Below are positions 11,974 through 24,060 of a stretch of DNA of 64,000 nucleotides, one piece after another; within the stretch, counting starts at the first letter, position 1; every line of letters begins with the position of its first letter. The translations under genes and the position numbers were made by a program. Origin of the DNA: Lunularia cruciata (Eukaryota; Streptophyta; Marchantiopsida; Lunulariales; Lunulariaceae); contig OX419759.1 in NCBI GenBank assembly GCA_948567375.1, forward strand, positions 27,691,493-27,755,492. Reading direction: 5' to 3'. The notes below the pieces were generated by a model. It was not told the DNA's origin. It saw only the letters and a list, made by a program, of their open reading frames with translations, and did not search any database.

Positions 11974-12027
11974 CATATGTATATATGTATATATGTATTT
12001 CATATGTATATATGATAATATATCTCC
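11974..12027 (+). repeat. TATATATG-type microsatellite inside RT
   Basis: CATATGTATATATGTATA-like repeats expand the reverse transcriptase region between GFH/FIC-like and PWGAP codons. Element 2 has only a short CATATGACATAG at the same place, so the array arose after the copies separated. Confidence 0.75.
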
Positions 12028-12196
12028 TTGGGGAGCACCGGTATTATTTGTTCCAAAGAGGGATGGAGGACTTTGTTTCTATATTGATTATTGTGGCCTC
12101 AATAAACAAACAATGAAGAATGCATATCCCTTATCTCAAATTGATGACTTGTTTGATCAATTGAGTGGAGCATGATACTTCTCCAAGTTGGATTGT

Positions 12197-12414
12197 TTTC
12201 TTCAAGTTCCAACAATCATGAAAAATATGTGATGATCAGGGGCTGAGCTAACACGTTATACACTCCGCTTGGGAAGTACGGTCGCAAGGCTGAAACTGTG
12301 TGCCATTTCACAATATATTAGGCCCGCGCCCCCAGATCAAAATGATTAGGCAACAGGCGCCGTGCGAGTTGCAAATCACGCACGTAATGCTAGCAGCTCA
12401 TCCGACTCTCCAAA
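12197..12414 (+). other. Foreign filler DNA inside element 1 RT
   Basis: Comparison with element 2 shows RT coding sequence up to CCAAGTTGGAT and again from AGTGGCT onward. The roughly 220 bases between have no counterpart in element 2, are GC-richer, and include an organelle or bacterial-type small-subunit rRNA fragment. No LTR or inverted ends are seen, so this looks like DNA captured during break repair. Confidence 0.65.
12250..12298 (+). rRNA. Small-subunit rRNA fragment, mitochondrial-like, not functional
   Basis: The blocks GCTAACACGTTA, ACACTCCGC and AGTACGGTCGCAAGGCTGAAAC match the conserved region just before the universal AATTGACGG stretch of 16S-type rRNA. CACTCCGC...GTACGGTCGCAAG with CTGAAAC fits plant mitochondrial or alphaproteobacterial rRNA better than chloroplast 16S or nuclear 18S, as far as memory allows. 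The match stops right after GAAAC; only about 50 bases are present. Confidence 0.65.
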
Positions 12415-14689
12415 GTGGCTAATGGTAGATTCCCATTGATAGGAAGAATGTGCAAAAGATTACCTTTTACACAAAGTATGGAAATTTTGAATAAAGAGTG
12501 CTACCTTTTGGGTTCACTAATGCTCTAAGAGTCTTCACAAATTAGATGCATTAGCTGTTGGATAGGCTGTTGCATTAGTACATGGTGGTGTTCTTGGATG
12601 ATATTTTAATCTATAGCAAGATAGAGGTAGAACATGCAAATCATGTGCAAGAAGTCCTAAGACAACTATACCAATAGAAGTTTTATTGCAAGAAGTCAAA
12701 GTGTGCCTTTTGGCAAAAGGAAGTTACCTTCTTGGGTCATAAGATCTCATCAAAGGGGATCAAGATGGAAGAGGAGAAAATCAAGGTCATTATTGATTGG
12801 TCTACTCCAAAGGATGCCATAGAAGTGCAAACATTTAATAGATTGGCAAGTTTTTACTTATGATTTATCCACTATTATGCTCATGTGGCCACACCATTGA
12901 CCAACCTATTGGGGAAGCCCTCAAGCTTTAAGTGGACCACCAAGCACAAAGAATTATTCTAGAGGTTGAAACATATGGTGTCTTCAAGAACCATTCTTCA
13001 ACCATATGATCCTCAACTACCTTGTGTGGTTGATATTGATACTTCTACCTTTGCTATTGGAGCTATGTTGCAACAAGAATTTCCAGATGGGTTATATCTT
13101 ATTGCCTTTATATCTTGCTGACTAAACAATGTACAAATGAATTACTCTGCTCAAGATCAAGAACAACTAGCAATGGTATATGTCACCAAGGTATGGAGGC
13201 ATTATCTCTTGGGGAAAAAAGTGATCATGCAAACCAATCACAAACCCTTGTTATAGATATTACATTTGGAGCACATGAAGAGTTGACATCATCAATGGGA
13301 GGAACAACTATAGTTGTTTGACATCAAACTTGAGTACAAACCCGGTAGGTCCCATGTCATCCTTGATGTCCTATCACAATGACTTGATTTGAAGTCTTTC
13401 CTCTTGTCATGATAGCAATTATGATAGTGTTAATCAACTCAAAAGTCCAAATCAAGTTCAAGACAACTTTACAATAAGACCTCTTCTTCAAATGATACAA
13501 AGTCATCTTGCAACACACAACAAGAAATACAACACCTTTTCCTTCAAGGAAGACCTTCTATTTTGTGAGATATAGATCTATTTTCTACCCAAGGTGTGCA
13601 CCTTCAAGAAGCCCATGACTAACCAATCACTTGTCACATGGATTTGGACAAGACCTTGGATACCCTACAACACCAATGGTGGTGGCTCAACATGGCACAA
13701 GATGTTCATGAGTTTGCTGATCTTGTGAGAGCTACCAATGCAACAAGGACAAACAACTTGAAACCAAGTGGACTCCTTCAACCACTTCCCATACCATATG
13801 CTTGATGGGAACATTTGAGCTTAGATCTCATCACATCCTTGTCCAAGACAAAGCAAGAGCACACATCAATTGTGATGTTTGTTGATAAGCTTAGTAAGTA
13901 AATCTGTTTGGCACCAACCTTTGATACAATGGATGCTCTAACATTAGCCTAGATCTACTTTAACAATTTTATCAAGCATCATGAGATACCTTGAGTACTC
14001 ATCTCTAACCATGGTCCTCAATTCACCAAATTTTTTTGCAAACACTCTTCCAACTACTCAACACCAAGCTTGCTTTATACATGGTCTATCATCCTCAAAT
14101 TGATGGACAAACCAAACATGCAAATTGCACCTTGGATGATATGCTTCATGACTTTTTCAACATTCACCATACCAATTGGGATGAATGTCTTGCAATATTC
14201 AATTTGCATACAATAATTCCAAACAAGCAAGCATTAGATTCTCTCTCTTTTTCCTTAATTTTTGCAAACATCCATTTGTTCCAGATTCCCTCCTTGCTCT
14301 TCCTCCATCTCATGTCCCCTATATTTTCACCTTGTTGGCCACAATTTCCCAATCCTCACAACAAGCCAAATCTCATCTCCTTGTTGCTCAAAATTGTCAA
14401 AGAAAAATACATGGACCAACATTAATCGTGATCTTACCTTTCAACTTGGTGATAAGGTCATGCTTTTTTTTGCATAACCTACACTTTACTCTTGATACCC
14501 AAGTTCATAAACTTATTCCTAGTTGGATAGTTCTATTTGAGGTCACCCATATCATTTTTCATATTGCTTATCAACTTGCCTTATGTTGTCAAATCCATAT
14601 CCACCCTATCTTTCATGTTTCCAAGTAGAACCTTTTGTTTCTAATCCATATTCCTTTTCCTCTTTTATCCAACCTCCTCCTCCTCCCAT

Positions 14690-14880
14690 CCCTATCAATG
14701 ATCATGAGGAGTATGAGGTTAATTGTATCCTGCATGTTGCCACATTCAACATGTTTGCCAACAATAAAAAGAGTACAAAGTCCTTTGAAAATGATATCTC
14801 CTTCATGATGCCACTTGGGAGCCTCTTTCTCATCTCTAAAATGCACAAACAGCCATCTAGGAGTTTGAAGCTTCCATGGT
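14690..14880 (+). pseudogene. Element 1 chromodomain remnant
   Basis: The end of integrase carries HEEYEVNCIL followed by a spoiled stretch and a tail like SKMHKQPSRSLK, the same layout as the better-kept chromodomain in element 2 (EYEVDHIL...YKVLWKGYP). Chromodomains at this position define chromoviruses and are thought to steer integration to marked chromatin. The aromatic-cage part is damaged here. Confidence 0.7.
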
Positions 14881-14912
14881 AACAAGGATACCACAAACTA
14901 GATGGGAGAATA

Positions 14913-15376
14913 TGTAACAATATGGAATTTTCCAATGAGTTAGTCAAGACTAACAAAGTAGCAAGTAGGCTAGATTAGCCAAGAATTATAAGAATATTCT
15001 AAAAGCATCTCGGAAGCTGCTTGAACCTTCCAATATTAGGTAATATGCATGCCAAATGGTGATTCTCAGAGGGAGCTTCTTGGCTAGCTTAGCTTGCATG
15101 CCAAGTACATGGTTTCTTGGGAAGCTTCTTGACGAGCTTGGCTTGCATGCCAAGTAGATAACTTCTAGAAGGAGCTTCTTGAGAAGCTTCCCGGTTAGCT
15201 TGGCTTGCACTCTAAGAAAGTGGCTTTTAGAAAGCTTCTAAAGAGCCTTGTATGTTCCTTATAAATACCAAAGCCCAAGCTCATGCTAGGCATTCAAAGT
15301 TTCCCTCATTCAAGAGTCCTAATGTAATCTTTCATTCCAATCTTCCATCTACTATTTCTTTCCTTGGTCTTTTACA
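14913..15376 (+). repeat. Element 1 3' LTR
   Basis: Starts TGTAACAATATGG after the purine tract GATGGGAGAATA and ends CTTTTACA. It holds repeated GAAGCTTCTTG/GCTTGGCTTGCA blocks, and the probable promoter TATAAATACC sits about 110 bases before its end. Confidence 0.85.
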
Positions 15377-16379
15377 CAAATACACCAATAGAAGAGGAAC
15401 CTTGAGCCCAAGGAGTTAGGGAAAGAGAAGTGGAGCGCAAAGGTGACAAGGTTTAGGGTTTGGAGAACGGGAGAGTCAATCAAGGAAACAAGAAGAAGGT
15501 TTCTAGAGCTAAGACACTCTCTTCTTCTACAGTACTTGCCTTTGTGCAAGACCTTCAAAGTGTTAAAAAGTTGAAAAGTGAAGCTCTCAAAGCAAGAGAG
15601 ATGTAAGCTAGCCAAAACTAAAGCATAGAAGATTGCTTGGATAGAGAAGTTACATGTGAAAGGTGCAATTAAAAAGAGTGTATTGATTTCCAAGTTAAAA
15701 GGAAAAGGAGAAATAAAGAGAGGAATGCCAAATCCACAAGGTTTCAAGGGAACCCCCCCTCCCCCAAATAAACAAAGAGTATACTAGTCCACCCATTAAG
15801 AATTACAATAATGATTCTAAGTGCTTGAGTACATTCCTTGCAGTTCAATTGAGAGCTATTAGTGTGATAGAGTATGAGAGCCATTAGTATGATAGAGTAG
15901 TGGCACAACAAGATAGAGTACTCTAATTAGAGTTATTTGATTAGAAGTTAAGTAAAGGCACATAGTGATTGGTAGGTTAAGTGATTAGTAATTTAATGGG
16001 CCACTAACAAATTTTCTCCAAATGTAATTCCGGAGCATATACTACATATGAATGATCATTGATCAGTCAACTTTTGGAGAGTTTTCTCCAAATCTAATCA
16101 ATTTTCTCCCAATGTAATTCCAAAGTATATATAAAAGTGACCATTTCCTTCTCAAATCTCACATATAATGCCATAATATACTATATGAGAAGATTCTAAC
16201 TCCATCAAGTTACGACATGACTCTAATTGTAATTCTAAGTATTACTCCATCATGTTTATTCTTTACATAGTGTTTACACCAATTTAAATGTTTATTGTTT
16301 TGGAAATCAATGCTATACTCAAAGTTTGCTAAGGGCTTATTAAGCATCACTCAGATTTCATGCATGTTTTTGTCAAACT
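15377..16379. other. Spacer, possible old LTR remainder
   Basis: No gene is seen. A C-run lies near 15751-15766. GAGCCATTAGTATGATAGAG and TTTTCTCCAAATGTAATTCC recur in diverged form between 15.85 and 16.12 kb, and AGTATATATAAAAGTGACC near 16.12 kb looks like an LTR promoter. Together these suggest a decayed LTR, possibly the host of element 1, but no matching partner was found. Confidence 0.4.
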
Positions 16380-16660
16380 CGACCAACTTTGCTCTAGTTC
16401 CACTAGGGTTTGTTGGGAATGTTGAGTCTTGCTTTAGCTTTGCTAGTGTTTTGTTGTGAATTTTGTCCTTTACTTTAGCTTCACTAGGGTTTTTTTTGGG
16501 AATGTTGGGCCTTGCTCTGGCTTTGCTAGAGTTTCACTCTAGAAAACTAGTTGTTTTAGGTGCACAGTTAGGCTTTGCTAGGGTTCTACTTTGTGTTTGT
16601 TTGTGTTGAATTGTTTCTTGATGGTCCTCTCAACTTTGCTAGGGTTTTGCTTGACATGTG
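16380..16660 (+). repeat. Degenerate TTTGCTAGGGTTT repeats
   Basis: At least six variants of GCTTTGCTAGGGTTT or CACTAGGGTTT are scattered at irregular 40-70-base spacing. The TAGGGTTT core resembles the plant telomere unit, but the flanking TTTGC and the irregular period argue for an ordinary decayed tandem repeat. Similar sequence flanks element 2. Confidence 0.6.
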
Positions 16661-17027
16661 AGGATAGGTAGAGAAAAGGCATTTAAAACAAACCATTTGA
16701 GCAAAGGTAAGGAAAGGTTGACACATATCATTATTGCAAGGCATTAGCATGATAATTTTATCATTAAACAAACTTTGGTGAAAAAACAAGGCATTTTCTA
16801 AGACAATTTCCACAACAAAAGGCATTGTCATTAAACACAAGGAGTTACCATGATTTTAACACAAGGGATTATCATAAGCCACAACAAAGAAGAATCCTAC
16901 ATGAGCCACTACATAGAGGAATCATGCAATGAACAAAGTGTGTGATATGTACACAAATATACATACAATACAATCAACAAAGTGTGATATGTATATAAAT
17001 GTACATAAAGTACAAATGAGAAACTAT
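16661..17027. other. Spacer without recognised features
   Basis: AT-rich sequence with short near-repeats such as GGCATT...AACACAAGG and ACAAAGTGTGATATGTA (twice near 16937 and 16979). No coding content was seen on either strand. Confidence 0.5.
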
Positions 17028-19738
17028 TCAAGACATAATCATATACTCTAAAATAGGAGGAAGCTCAATGGTATCCTTAAGAGGAGGGTTAATGATAATA
17101 AGGTAAACATTATCTAGAAGAAGAACAATATCCATATGCTCCAAACCAATATCCTCTTACTTAGACTTTGAACTAGAAGGTACTCTACTCTAATCCGCTC
17201 TATGTAATATCAATGTGCTTAATGATAAGTCTCTTAATAAACATAAGACTATTCCTCCAAAGGATATCCTACTCTTGTCATGAGCAAGGAGATCTTGAAA
17301 GGTGATTGCTAAAACCTTGTATGGATCTACACTATAATCCATAAGGCAACCAGAAGTCCACTCCTCCATGAGGAACTCAATAATGGACCACATATCTGCT
17401 CTAAATCTATCTAAGAGAGCTATCAAGGAGTTACATGATAATTCGTATGAATCCTTGAATGGGAATAAAAGGGAGTAAAAGCTAGAGGATGGATAGCTCC
17501 ATGGAGATGATTCTTATCATAGGGTAGGAATGCACTATCAACCATCAATATATTTTACAAGGATAGACCCAAGACATTAAATGCAATATAAGGTCTATGG
17601 ATGTACTCTTTATAAGGGTTTTTATACTTTTCCATTGCATCAAGCACACCCTAAGAGATGTGTACATCCTTGGGTAAGAAACCATGACCCCACATGTCCC
17701 TCAAAAGATGCTTACAATCCTATCTAGTGTTGTTAGTCCAATTGATAACCTCAAAGGGTGTTACACAATTCTCCATAAACTCACTTACTCTAGACCTTGA
17801 TATATACCTAAAAGTACTCCTTGCTCTGTAAGAAGTCCATCCATCCTTCTCTACCAACAAGGACCATTGGTGAGAAAGACAACAACTATCCCTTATAATA
17901 TCTACCAAATAAACAATATCCAATACTAGAATTTTCCTCCGCTTCTTGTGAGCATAAATAAAGCAAAGAATAGCTCAACCTCTCTCTCAACATAAAACTT
18001 CTAGAAAGCTTGCATGGTAATGTCATCCTACTCTCCTCTAGCCACTCATCTCCTCAAGCATATGTCTAAAATGAGGTGAAGATGCAAGATCATTCAATAG
18101 TCAAGGTCTCCAAGCAACTATGTCTATATCATGTGTTATCAAAATAGGCTCTTCCCTAGGCCCTCCATGCAATGAGGCTTCATCTACATCTCATTTGACC
18201 ATGTTTCAATCCAAGTAATCATCTCAGTAATGTTGGTCTTAGTCCCTTGGGTGGTGAAACTCAATGTATTGGTTTTAAGATATCTCTTGCTTTATGGATG
18301 AGAGTGGATGATAATATCTAAATGGTCAATACAAGTCCTCATATGGATTACTATCTCTACATGTGATCTCTTAGCCTCATCTGAAAGAAGGTCCTCACTT
18401 CCTCATAAGCCTCCTCTAAAGCTTCACTAACTTGTACTAACTTGGCATGAGTTCTAGCTAATTTGACCTGAGATCTCTCCAATATCTCCATCATGTGAAT
18501 AAATTCTTGTTGGTAAAAACCGCATGAGTCTCACAAGCCTGAGCCATCAAGTCCTCCAAGCCAAAATTGCATCTAAGTCAACTAATCTTTCAACTCTAGC
18601 ACTTTCCTAAATCACAAAGGCCATTAAGGAATATTCCCTCTCTACCAAATCTCTCTCTCTACTAAGTCTCCTATATTATGCTTTCTCTCTCTTGAAGAAT
18701 TCACTCTCTCTCCTCCAAGTCTCCAATAGTGTACCTTCTCTTTCTCAAAGAACTCACTATCATCTTTAAGTTCTTCACTAAATGCTTGCTCTTAAGAAGA
18801 ACCCTCTCCCTTTCAATGCATCTACCATTCAAGCACTAATGACCAAAACACACACACACACACACACACACACTTTCTCTCTCTCTCTCTCTCTCTCTTT
18901 GCTCTCTCTAATCTCTCCTTCCCTAACACACACCTCATCCTATTTTAGCTCTTCCCCTCTCTCAAATCTAAATGATGAGTCATCTATTGGGTTCTCATCG
19001 CATCTAATCAATGCAACATCTACAACCAAGTAGTCTAAGGGGTCCAAATGGACATAGGACTTGAGCACAAATTAAATTCAGGCTCCTATCAACATATTTG
19101 AAAACCATACACAATATCAAGATATAGAAATGTTATTTATTAAATATGGAATCATTACAACTGCAAAAATATATAGTTTTCAAAATCCATTTCTAGTGAC
19201 TCTCACTCACCTTGCCTCCTCAACCTCATCCTCAACCATATTTGCATTGGTATCATATTACACCTCATCCTCACTCATTAGTCAAACCTCCATAAGTAGA
19301 TGTGTGAGAAACTGACCTAAAAATATCACCTTGAACCAACAATTTCATGGAAGGTGAAGCTACTTATGCAAAAATGTCATCTTTGTACTAACCACCTGCA
19401 ACATAAGTTTTGCACAATCATTATCATCTCCAACCTATTGTAGTTCCATCTTGGACCACTCTCCTTTAGTCTTCACACATAGTGCACATAGTGCCCATGA
19501 ACAACCATAGACTTCCTATTAGGTACAAGAAGTGCTTCCATCATCTAGAAAAAAGGTTTTTATGCTCTATAAACACACTTACAAGCCAAATAACCCCTTG
19601 TAGTCCAATCTCTCACTCGGCACCAATCTTGCATCCAATGTAAGGTATCAAACTCCTCCTTCCACTCCCAATTAGTAAAGCAATCCAGATCACCTTAAGA
19701 ATCAATATGAATAAGAAATCATTAGTTTCACCCATTTG
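17028..19738 (-). pseudogene. Long decayed reading frame, unknown family
   Basis: Read on the minus strand, a protein-like sequence can be followed for about 2.7 kb through stops and frameshifts, from a possible start MGETNDF near 19738 to a TGA at 17028. Readable parts include NWEWKEEFDTLHWMQDW near 19.66 kb, a glutamate/arginine-rich, coiled-coil-like middle around 18.6-18.9 kb, LVEKDGWTSYRARSTFRYI near 17.83 kb, and LMDYSVDPYKVLAITFQDLL near 17.31 kb. Tryptophan and glutamine codons have often become stops, so it was once a real protein. I do not recognise the family; a gag-like or transposon-accessory protein is a guess based only on its surroundings. Confidence 0.55.
18848..18898 (+). 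repeat. Compound (CA)n(CT)n microsatellite
   Basis: About 12 CA units (18848-18872) are followed by TTT and about 11 CT units (18876-18898). It lies in the middle of the unknown decayed frame and extends an already GA-rich (minus strand) coding stretch. Confidence 0.95.
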
Positions 19739-19847
19739 GGTGTCCTATTACATGTGCTAGCATACTTAGTGCACAAAATAATCTACAAAATCCAAAATCT
19801 CAAAGACAAAAAATGGAAAAATAGCAAAAGATCCCTTGGCATGTTTG

Positions 19848-20135
19848 GGTTTTGCTAGGGGTGCACTTAAGTTTTGCTAAGGTTTGGAAGCATTGTCAAT
19901 TTTTGCTAGAAGGACTTGTATTTCTTGTGGCTTGCTAGGGTTTCACTTGGGTATCACTTGGATATCAATCTATTGTTGGGTTTTGCTCTTGTTTTGTTTG
20001 ATATTGTTGCACTATTGGGATCTTGCTTGGGTTTCAATGAGATATTGTTGTGGCATTAATGTATTTTTAGGTTCCATTACGGTCTTGTTTATATTTCACT
20101 TATGCGTCAAGGCACCAAGGTTTCACTTCAAGGCA
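19848..20135 (+). repeat. TTTGCTAGGG-type repeats left of element 2
   Basis: Variants of TTTTGCTAGGGTTTCACTTGG recur irregularly up to the element 2 insertion site. The same type resumes at 25686, so element 2 split one repeat tract. Confidence 0.6.
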
Positions 20136-20140
20136 ATTAA

Positions 20141-20530
20141 TGTAAAAGATCGAGATTGAGGAGAGAAATAGGAGAATGGAAGCTCACATTGAGACACTTG
20201 CATGTGGGAAACTCCAAATACCTAGCATGAGCTTTGACTCTGGTATTTATAGGGATCATACAAGGCTCTTGAGAAGCTTCACAAGAAGCTTCCTTGAGCC
20301 ACTTTCTTGGAGTGCAAGCCAAGCTAACCAAGAAGCTTCCTTTTAGAAGTCACCTACTTGACTTGCAAGCTAAGCTAGTAAGAAGCTTCTAGAAGTTTCT
20401 TTCTAGAAGCTACTTACTTGGGGTGCAAGCTAAGCTAGCCAAGAAAATTCCTAGATATTTCTAGATTATTCTAGGATAATTTGTCCTATTTGCTATAACT
20501 AACTTTTTTGTTAAACTTCATATTGTTACA
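20141..20530 (-). repeat. Element 2 3' LTR
   Basis: On the minus strand it starts TGTAACAATATG and ends TCTTTTACA, 390 bases. It is shorter than the 5' copy mainly through small deletions near its start. It carries GCTTAGCTTGC repeats and TATAAATACC. Confidence 0.9.
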
Positions 20531-20541
20531 TATTCCCCCAC
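20531..20541 (-). other. Element 2 polypurine tract
   Basis: The minus-strand purine run GTGGGGGAATA abuts the TG start of the 3' LTR; in this class it primes plus-strand DNA synthesis. Confidence 0.8.
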
Positions 20542-20599
20542 TGCTAGATGGTGATGTCCTTGTTGACATTGAAGCTTCAAACTCTTGGATGACCGTGTG

Positions 20600-20745
20600 T
20601 GCATTCTGGAGATGAGAAAGAGGTTCCTATGTGACATCATGAAGGGATACCCTTTCCAAAGGACCTTGTATTCTATATGTTGCCGATGGCCTTGTTGAAT
20701 GTGGCGATGCACAAGGATATGATCAACTTCGTACTCCTCATGATT
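20600..20745 (-). pseudogene. Element 2 chromodomain
   Basis: The C-terminus of the integrase reads HEEYEVDHIL, then HRHIQQGHRQHIEY and KVLWKGYP, a clear chromodomain core with its conserved tyrosine and tryptophan. It is better preserved than in element 1 and supports placing the family among chromoviruses. Confidence 0.85.
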
Positions 20746-23700
20746 ATTGATAGGGATCAGAGGAGGAGGAGGTTGGACACAAGAGTAAAACAAAGATGGG
20801 TTAGGAACAAAGGGTTTCAACTTGAAAATGTGAAAGATAGGGTGGATATACATATGACAAAGCAAGGCAAGGCAAGTCAAGTTGATAAGCAACAAGAAAG
20901 ATAATTTGGGTGACATCAAAAGGTCCTATCCAATTAGGGATAAGTTTTTGAACTTGTGTATCAAGTGGGAGGGGTAGGTTACTAGAGGAGAGCATGACTT
21001 TATCACCAACTTGAAATGTGAGATCATGACAATGGTGGTTTGCATATTGTTTTTTCCTATTCTGAGCAACAAGGAAATGAGATTTGGCTTGTTGGAGGGA
21101 TTGGGATATGGTGGTCAAGAAGGTGGAAGTATGAGAGACATAAGATGGAGGAGGAGCAAGAAGGGAACCATGAACAAGTGGATCTTGGCCAAAATTGAGG
21201 AAGAATATAGAGAGAATCCGGTGCTTGCATGTTTGGAGTTATTATATGCAAACTCCATAGTTGCAAGACATTCATCCCAATTGGTATGGTGGATGTTGAT
21301 GAAGGCACAAAGTATATCCTCCAAGGTGCAATTTTCATGTTCAATTTGTCCATCAGTTTGAGGATGGTAGGCCATGGACAAATCAAGCTTGGTGCCAAGT
21401 ATCTAAAAGAGTGCTTGCCAAAATTTCCCAATGAATCAAAGATCACAATTAGAGATGAGTACATGATGCATCACATGATGCTTGACGATAGTGTCGAAGT
21501 AGATCTATGCCAATGTTGGAGCATCCATGGTATCAAAGGTTAGTGCCACATGGATTTTCTTATTAAGCTTATCCACAAATACCATGATTGTTGTGTGACC
21601 TTACTTTGTCTTGGGCAAGGACATGATGAGATCCTAGCTCACATGTTTCCATCAAGCAATTGGAATGGGGAGTGTTTGAAGGAGCCCACTCGGTTTTTAG
21701 TTGCTTGCCTTGTTGTGTTAGCAGCTCTTACACAATCAAACAAAGTCACCAACATCTTGTGTCATGTTGGGCCACCACCATTGGTGCAGGAGAGTACCCA
21801 AGGTCTTGTCCACAACTATGTGACTAGCTATTGGTAAGTCATGGGCTTCTTGGAGGCGCCTAAGTCATATAGATCACCCTTGGTTGGAACACATATCTGG
21901 TCCTTATGGAATAGAAAGCCTTCCTTGAAGAAGAAGAAGGTGTTGCATTCCTTGTTGTATGTTGCAAGATGACCATGTACCATCTAGAAGAAAGGATCTT
22001 GTTGAAGAGTTGACCTAAACTCATTATGGACCGTAAAGTCAATTGGCACCATTGTGATGGCTATCGTGATGAGAGGGAGAGACTTCAGATCAAGCTATTG
22101 TGATAGGGCATCAAGGATGATATGGAACCGACCTGGTTTGTACTTGAGTTTGATGTCAAACAATTGGAGTTGCTCCTCTCATTGATGATGGCAACTCTTC
22201 ATGTGTTTGAAGTGTACTGTTTGCAACAATAGTTTGTGATCAATTCGCATGATCACTTGTTTCTCCAAGAGATAATGCCTCTATACCTTGGTCACATATA
22301 CCATTACTAATTGTTCTTGATATTGAGCAGATTAATTCCTTTCAGCTGTATTTAGTTGGCAAGACACAAAGGCAATGGGATGTAATCCATTTGGGAATTT
22401 GTGTTGCAACACGACTCTAATTAAAAAGTTAGAAGCATCAAAATCAACCACACAAGGTAGTTGAGGATCATATGATTGAAGAATGGGTCATGAAGACGCC
22501 ATATGTTTCAACTTCTAGAATGCTTCTTTGTGCTTGGTGGTCCATGAAAGCTTGAGTTCTTCCCCAAGAGATCAGTCAATGGTGTGGCCACATAGGCATG
22601 ATAATGGATGAACTATCAATAAAAACTGGCCAATCGACTAAATTCCCATACTTCTATAGCATCTTTTGGAGTAGGCCAATCAGTAATGGCCTTGATTTTC
22701 TCCTCTTCCATAATGATCTCCTCCAATGAGATCTTGTGACCCAAGAAGGTAACTTCCTTTTGCCAGAAGGTACACTTCCACTTTTTGTAGTAAAATTTCC
22801 ATTGTCGTAGTCAGCTTAGTACTTCTTGCACATGATTCACATGTTTTGCCTCTATCTTGCTATAGATTAAGATATCATCCAAGAACACCACCATGTATTG
22901 ATCCAACAGTCCATCCAACACCCGATGCATTTGATCTATGAAGACTATTGAAGCATTAATGAGCACAAAAGGTAGAACATATCTTGTGCAAAAGGTAATC
23001 TTTTGCACATCATCCCTATCAATGGGGATTTGCCAATAGCCACTGCAAAGATCTAACTTGGAGAAGTATTGGTGTCTGCTCAATTGATCAAGCAAGTCAT
23101 CAATTTAAGGCAAGGGATATGCATTCTTCACTGTTTGTTTATTGAGCCACGGTAGTCAATATAGAAATGAAGTCCTCCATCCTTCTTTGGAACAAATAGT
23201 ACTAGTGCTCCCCAAGAGATGTACTATGTCATATGAAATCCTTCTCCAACAACTTTGTAAGTGTTGTTTGCAACTCCTCCAACTCCTTTGGTGAGAGTAG
23301 ATAGATTGATCTACTCATTGGGGTACTCCATAACAATAACTCAATCTTGAAGGGCTTACCATGTTAGAGGGTAATCCCTTTGGCAAATCATTCAAAAATA
23401 TGTTCACAAAATCTTAAACTATTTGATCAACCATTGCTTCATGAGGCTCATGCCTCTCCTCAGATTTTCCTTGTGCAATCGGCTTGATCCACATCGCAAA
23501 AATAGATTTATCTTCCTCCAAAGCTTGCTTTATAGCTACTTCATTGACAAACTTCCCATGTAGGGACTCATCACCCTTCAAAGCTTGCTCTATGGTTGCT
23601 TTCCTAAAAAAGCTTCCCATCTTAGGATTGACTATTCTTAGGTGTCTTACTCAGAGGTGCAAAACAACCTAATCGGAAACTCCTACCTTGGTATTGTACT

Positions 23701-24060
23701 TGAATTTATTGTTGGTTCCAATCAAATTGACCTTATGATCTTCAAGCCAAGGCAAACCCAAAATGATGTCAAAGTATAGAGGTGTCACTATAAACCTCAT
23801 ACAGTCCAAATACTACTTTCCAATCCTCAATGTAATAACATGTGAGGTACGAAAAGACCCTTTGTATCATCCGCCATCATCAATCTACTTCCAATTACTA
23901 GCTTGATAGGAATATGTAATTCTTTTGTTAATTGCATGGACATGCAATTCTCTGAACTTCCAGAATCAAAAAAAATCCTACAACGACAATTAGATATCAT
24001 ACCTTGCAAGTGAAGCAAACTTGCATAGGTCAAGCCTTTGATCTCATTGGAACTAATCAA
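20746..24060 (-). pseudogene. Element 2 pol: protease, RT, RNase H, integrase
   Basis: Decayed polyprotein on the minus strand. The protease motif IFFDSGSSENCM lies near 23.96 kb. Reverse transcriptase covers about 22.65-23.27 kb with SKLDLCSGYWQIPI and catalytic FLDD at about 22874-22885. RNase H lies between roughly 21.9 and 22.6 kb. Integrase, at about 20.9-21.9 kb, includes HTNWDECLATMEFAYNNS near 21.25 kb. Frameshifts separate most domains. Confidence 0.85.

Larger units (their letters stand above)
11200..14500 (+). pseudogene. Element 1 pol: protease, RT, RNase H, integrase remnants
   Basis: The broken polyprotein reads in several frames. Protease remains lie around 11.26-11.47 kb. Reverse transcriptase runs from about 11.86 to 12.68 kb with [15 protein letters not shown] near 12.03 kb, [10 protein letters not shown] after it and the catalytic FLDD at 12591-12602. 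RNase H remains lie at about 12.93-13.38 kb, and integrase from about 13.6 kb with YHPQIDGQTKHAN near 14.09 kb. The enzymes would have copied RNA to DNA and inserted it. Reverse transcriptase is split by foreign sequence at about 12197-12414. No catalytic function is possible. Confidence 0.85.
9794..15376 (+). mobile_element. Element 1: decayed Ty3/gypsy chromovirus
   Basis: A 5.6-kb LTR retrotransposon with order gag, protease, reverse transcriptase, RNase H, integrase, chromodomain. The 3' LTR starts TGTAACA and ends TTTACA; the 5' copy starts TATAACA. It is flanked by CAAGT (9789-9793) and CAAAT (15377-15381), a 5-bp target duplication with one change. It belongs to the same family as element 2, which lies in the opposite direction 4.8 kb away. 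Many stop codons, frameshifts and a 0.2-kb foreign insertion at 12.2 kb show it is dead. The end of the 5' LTR, primer site and leader seem deleted, because gag begins almost directly after the LTR homology stops. Confidence 0.9.

Noticed and set aside
12250-12298. Functional rRNA gene or nuclear 18S rDNA piece
   Set aside because: Only about 50 bases match and the match ends abruptly; the variable positions fit 16S-type organelle or bacterial rRNA better than 18S.
16401-16650. True interstitial telomere array
   Set aside because: The TAGGGTTT units are not contiguous and the spacing is irregular.
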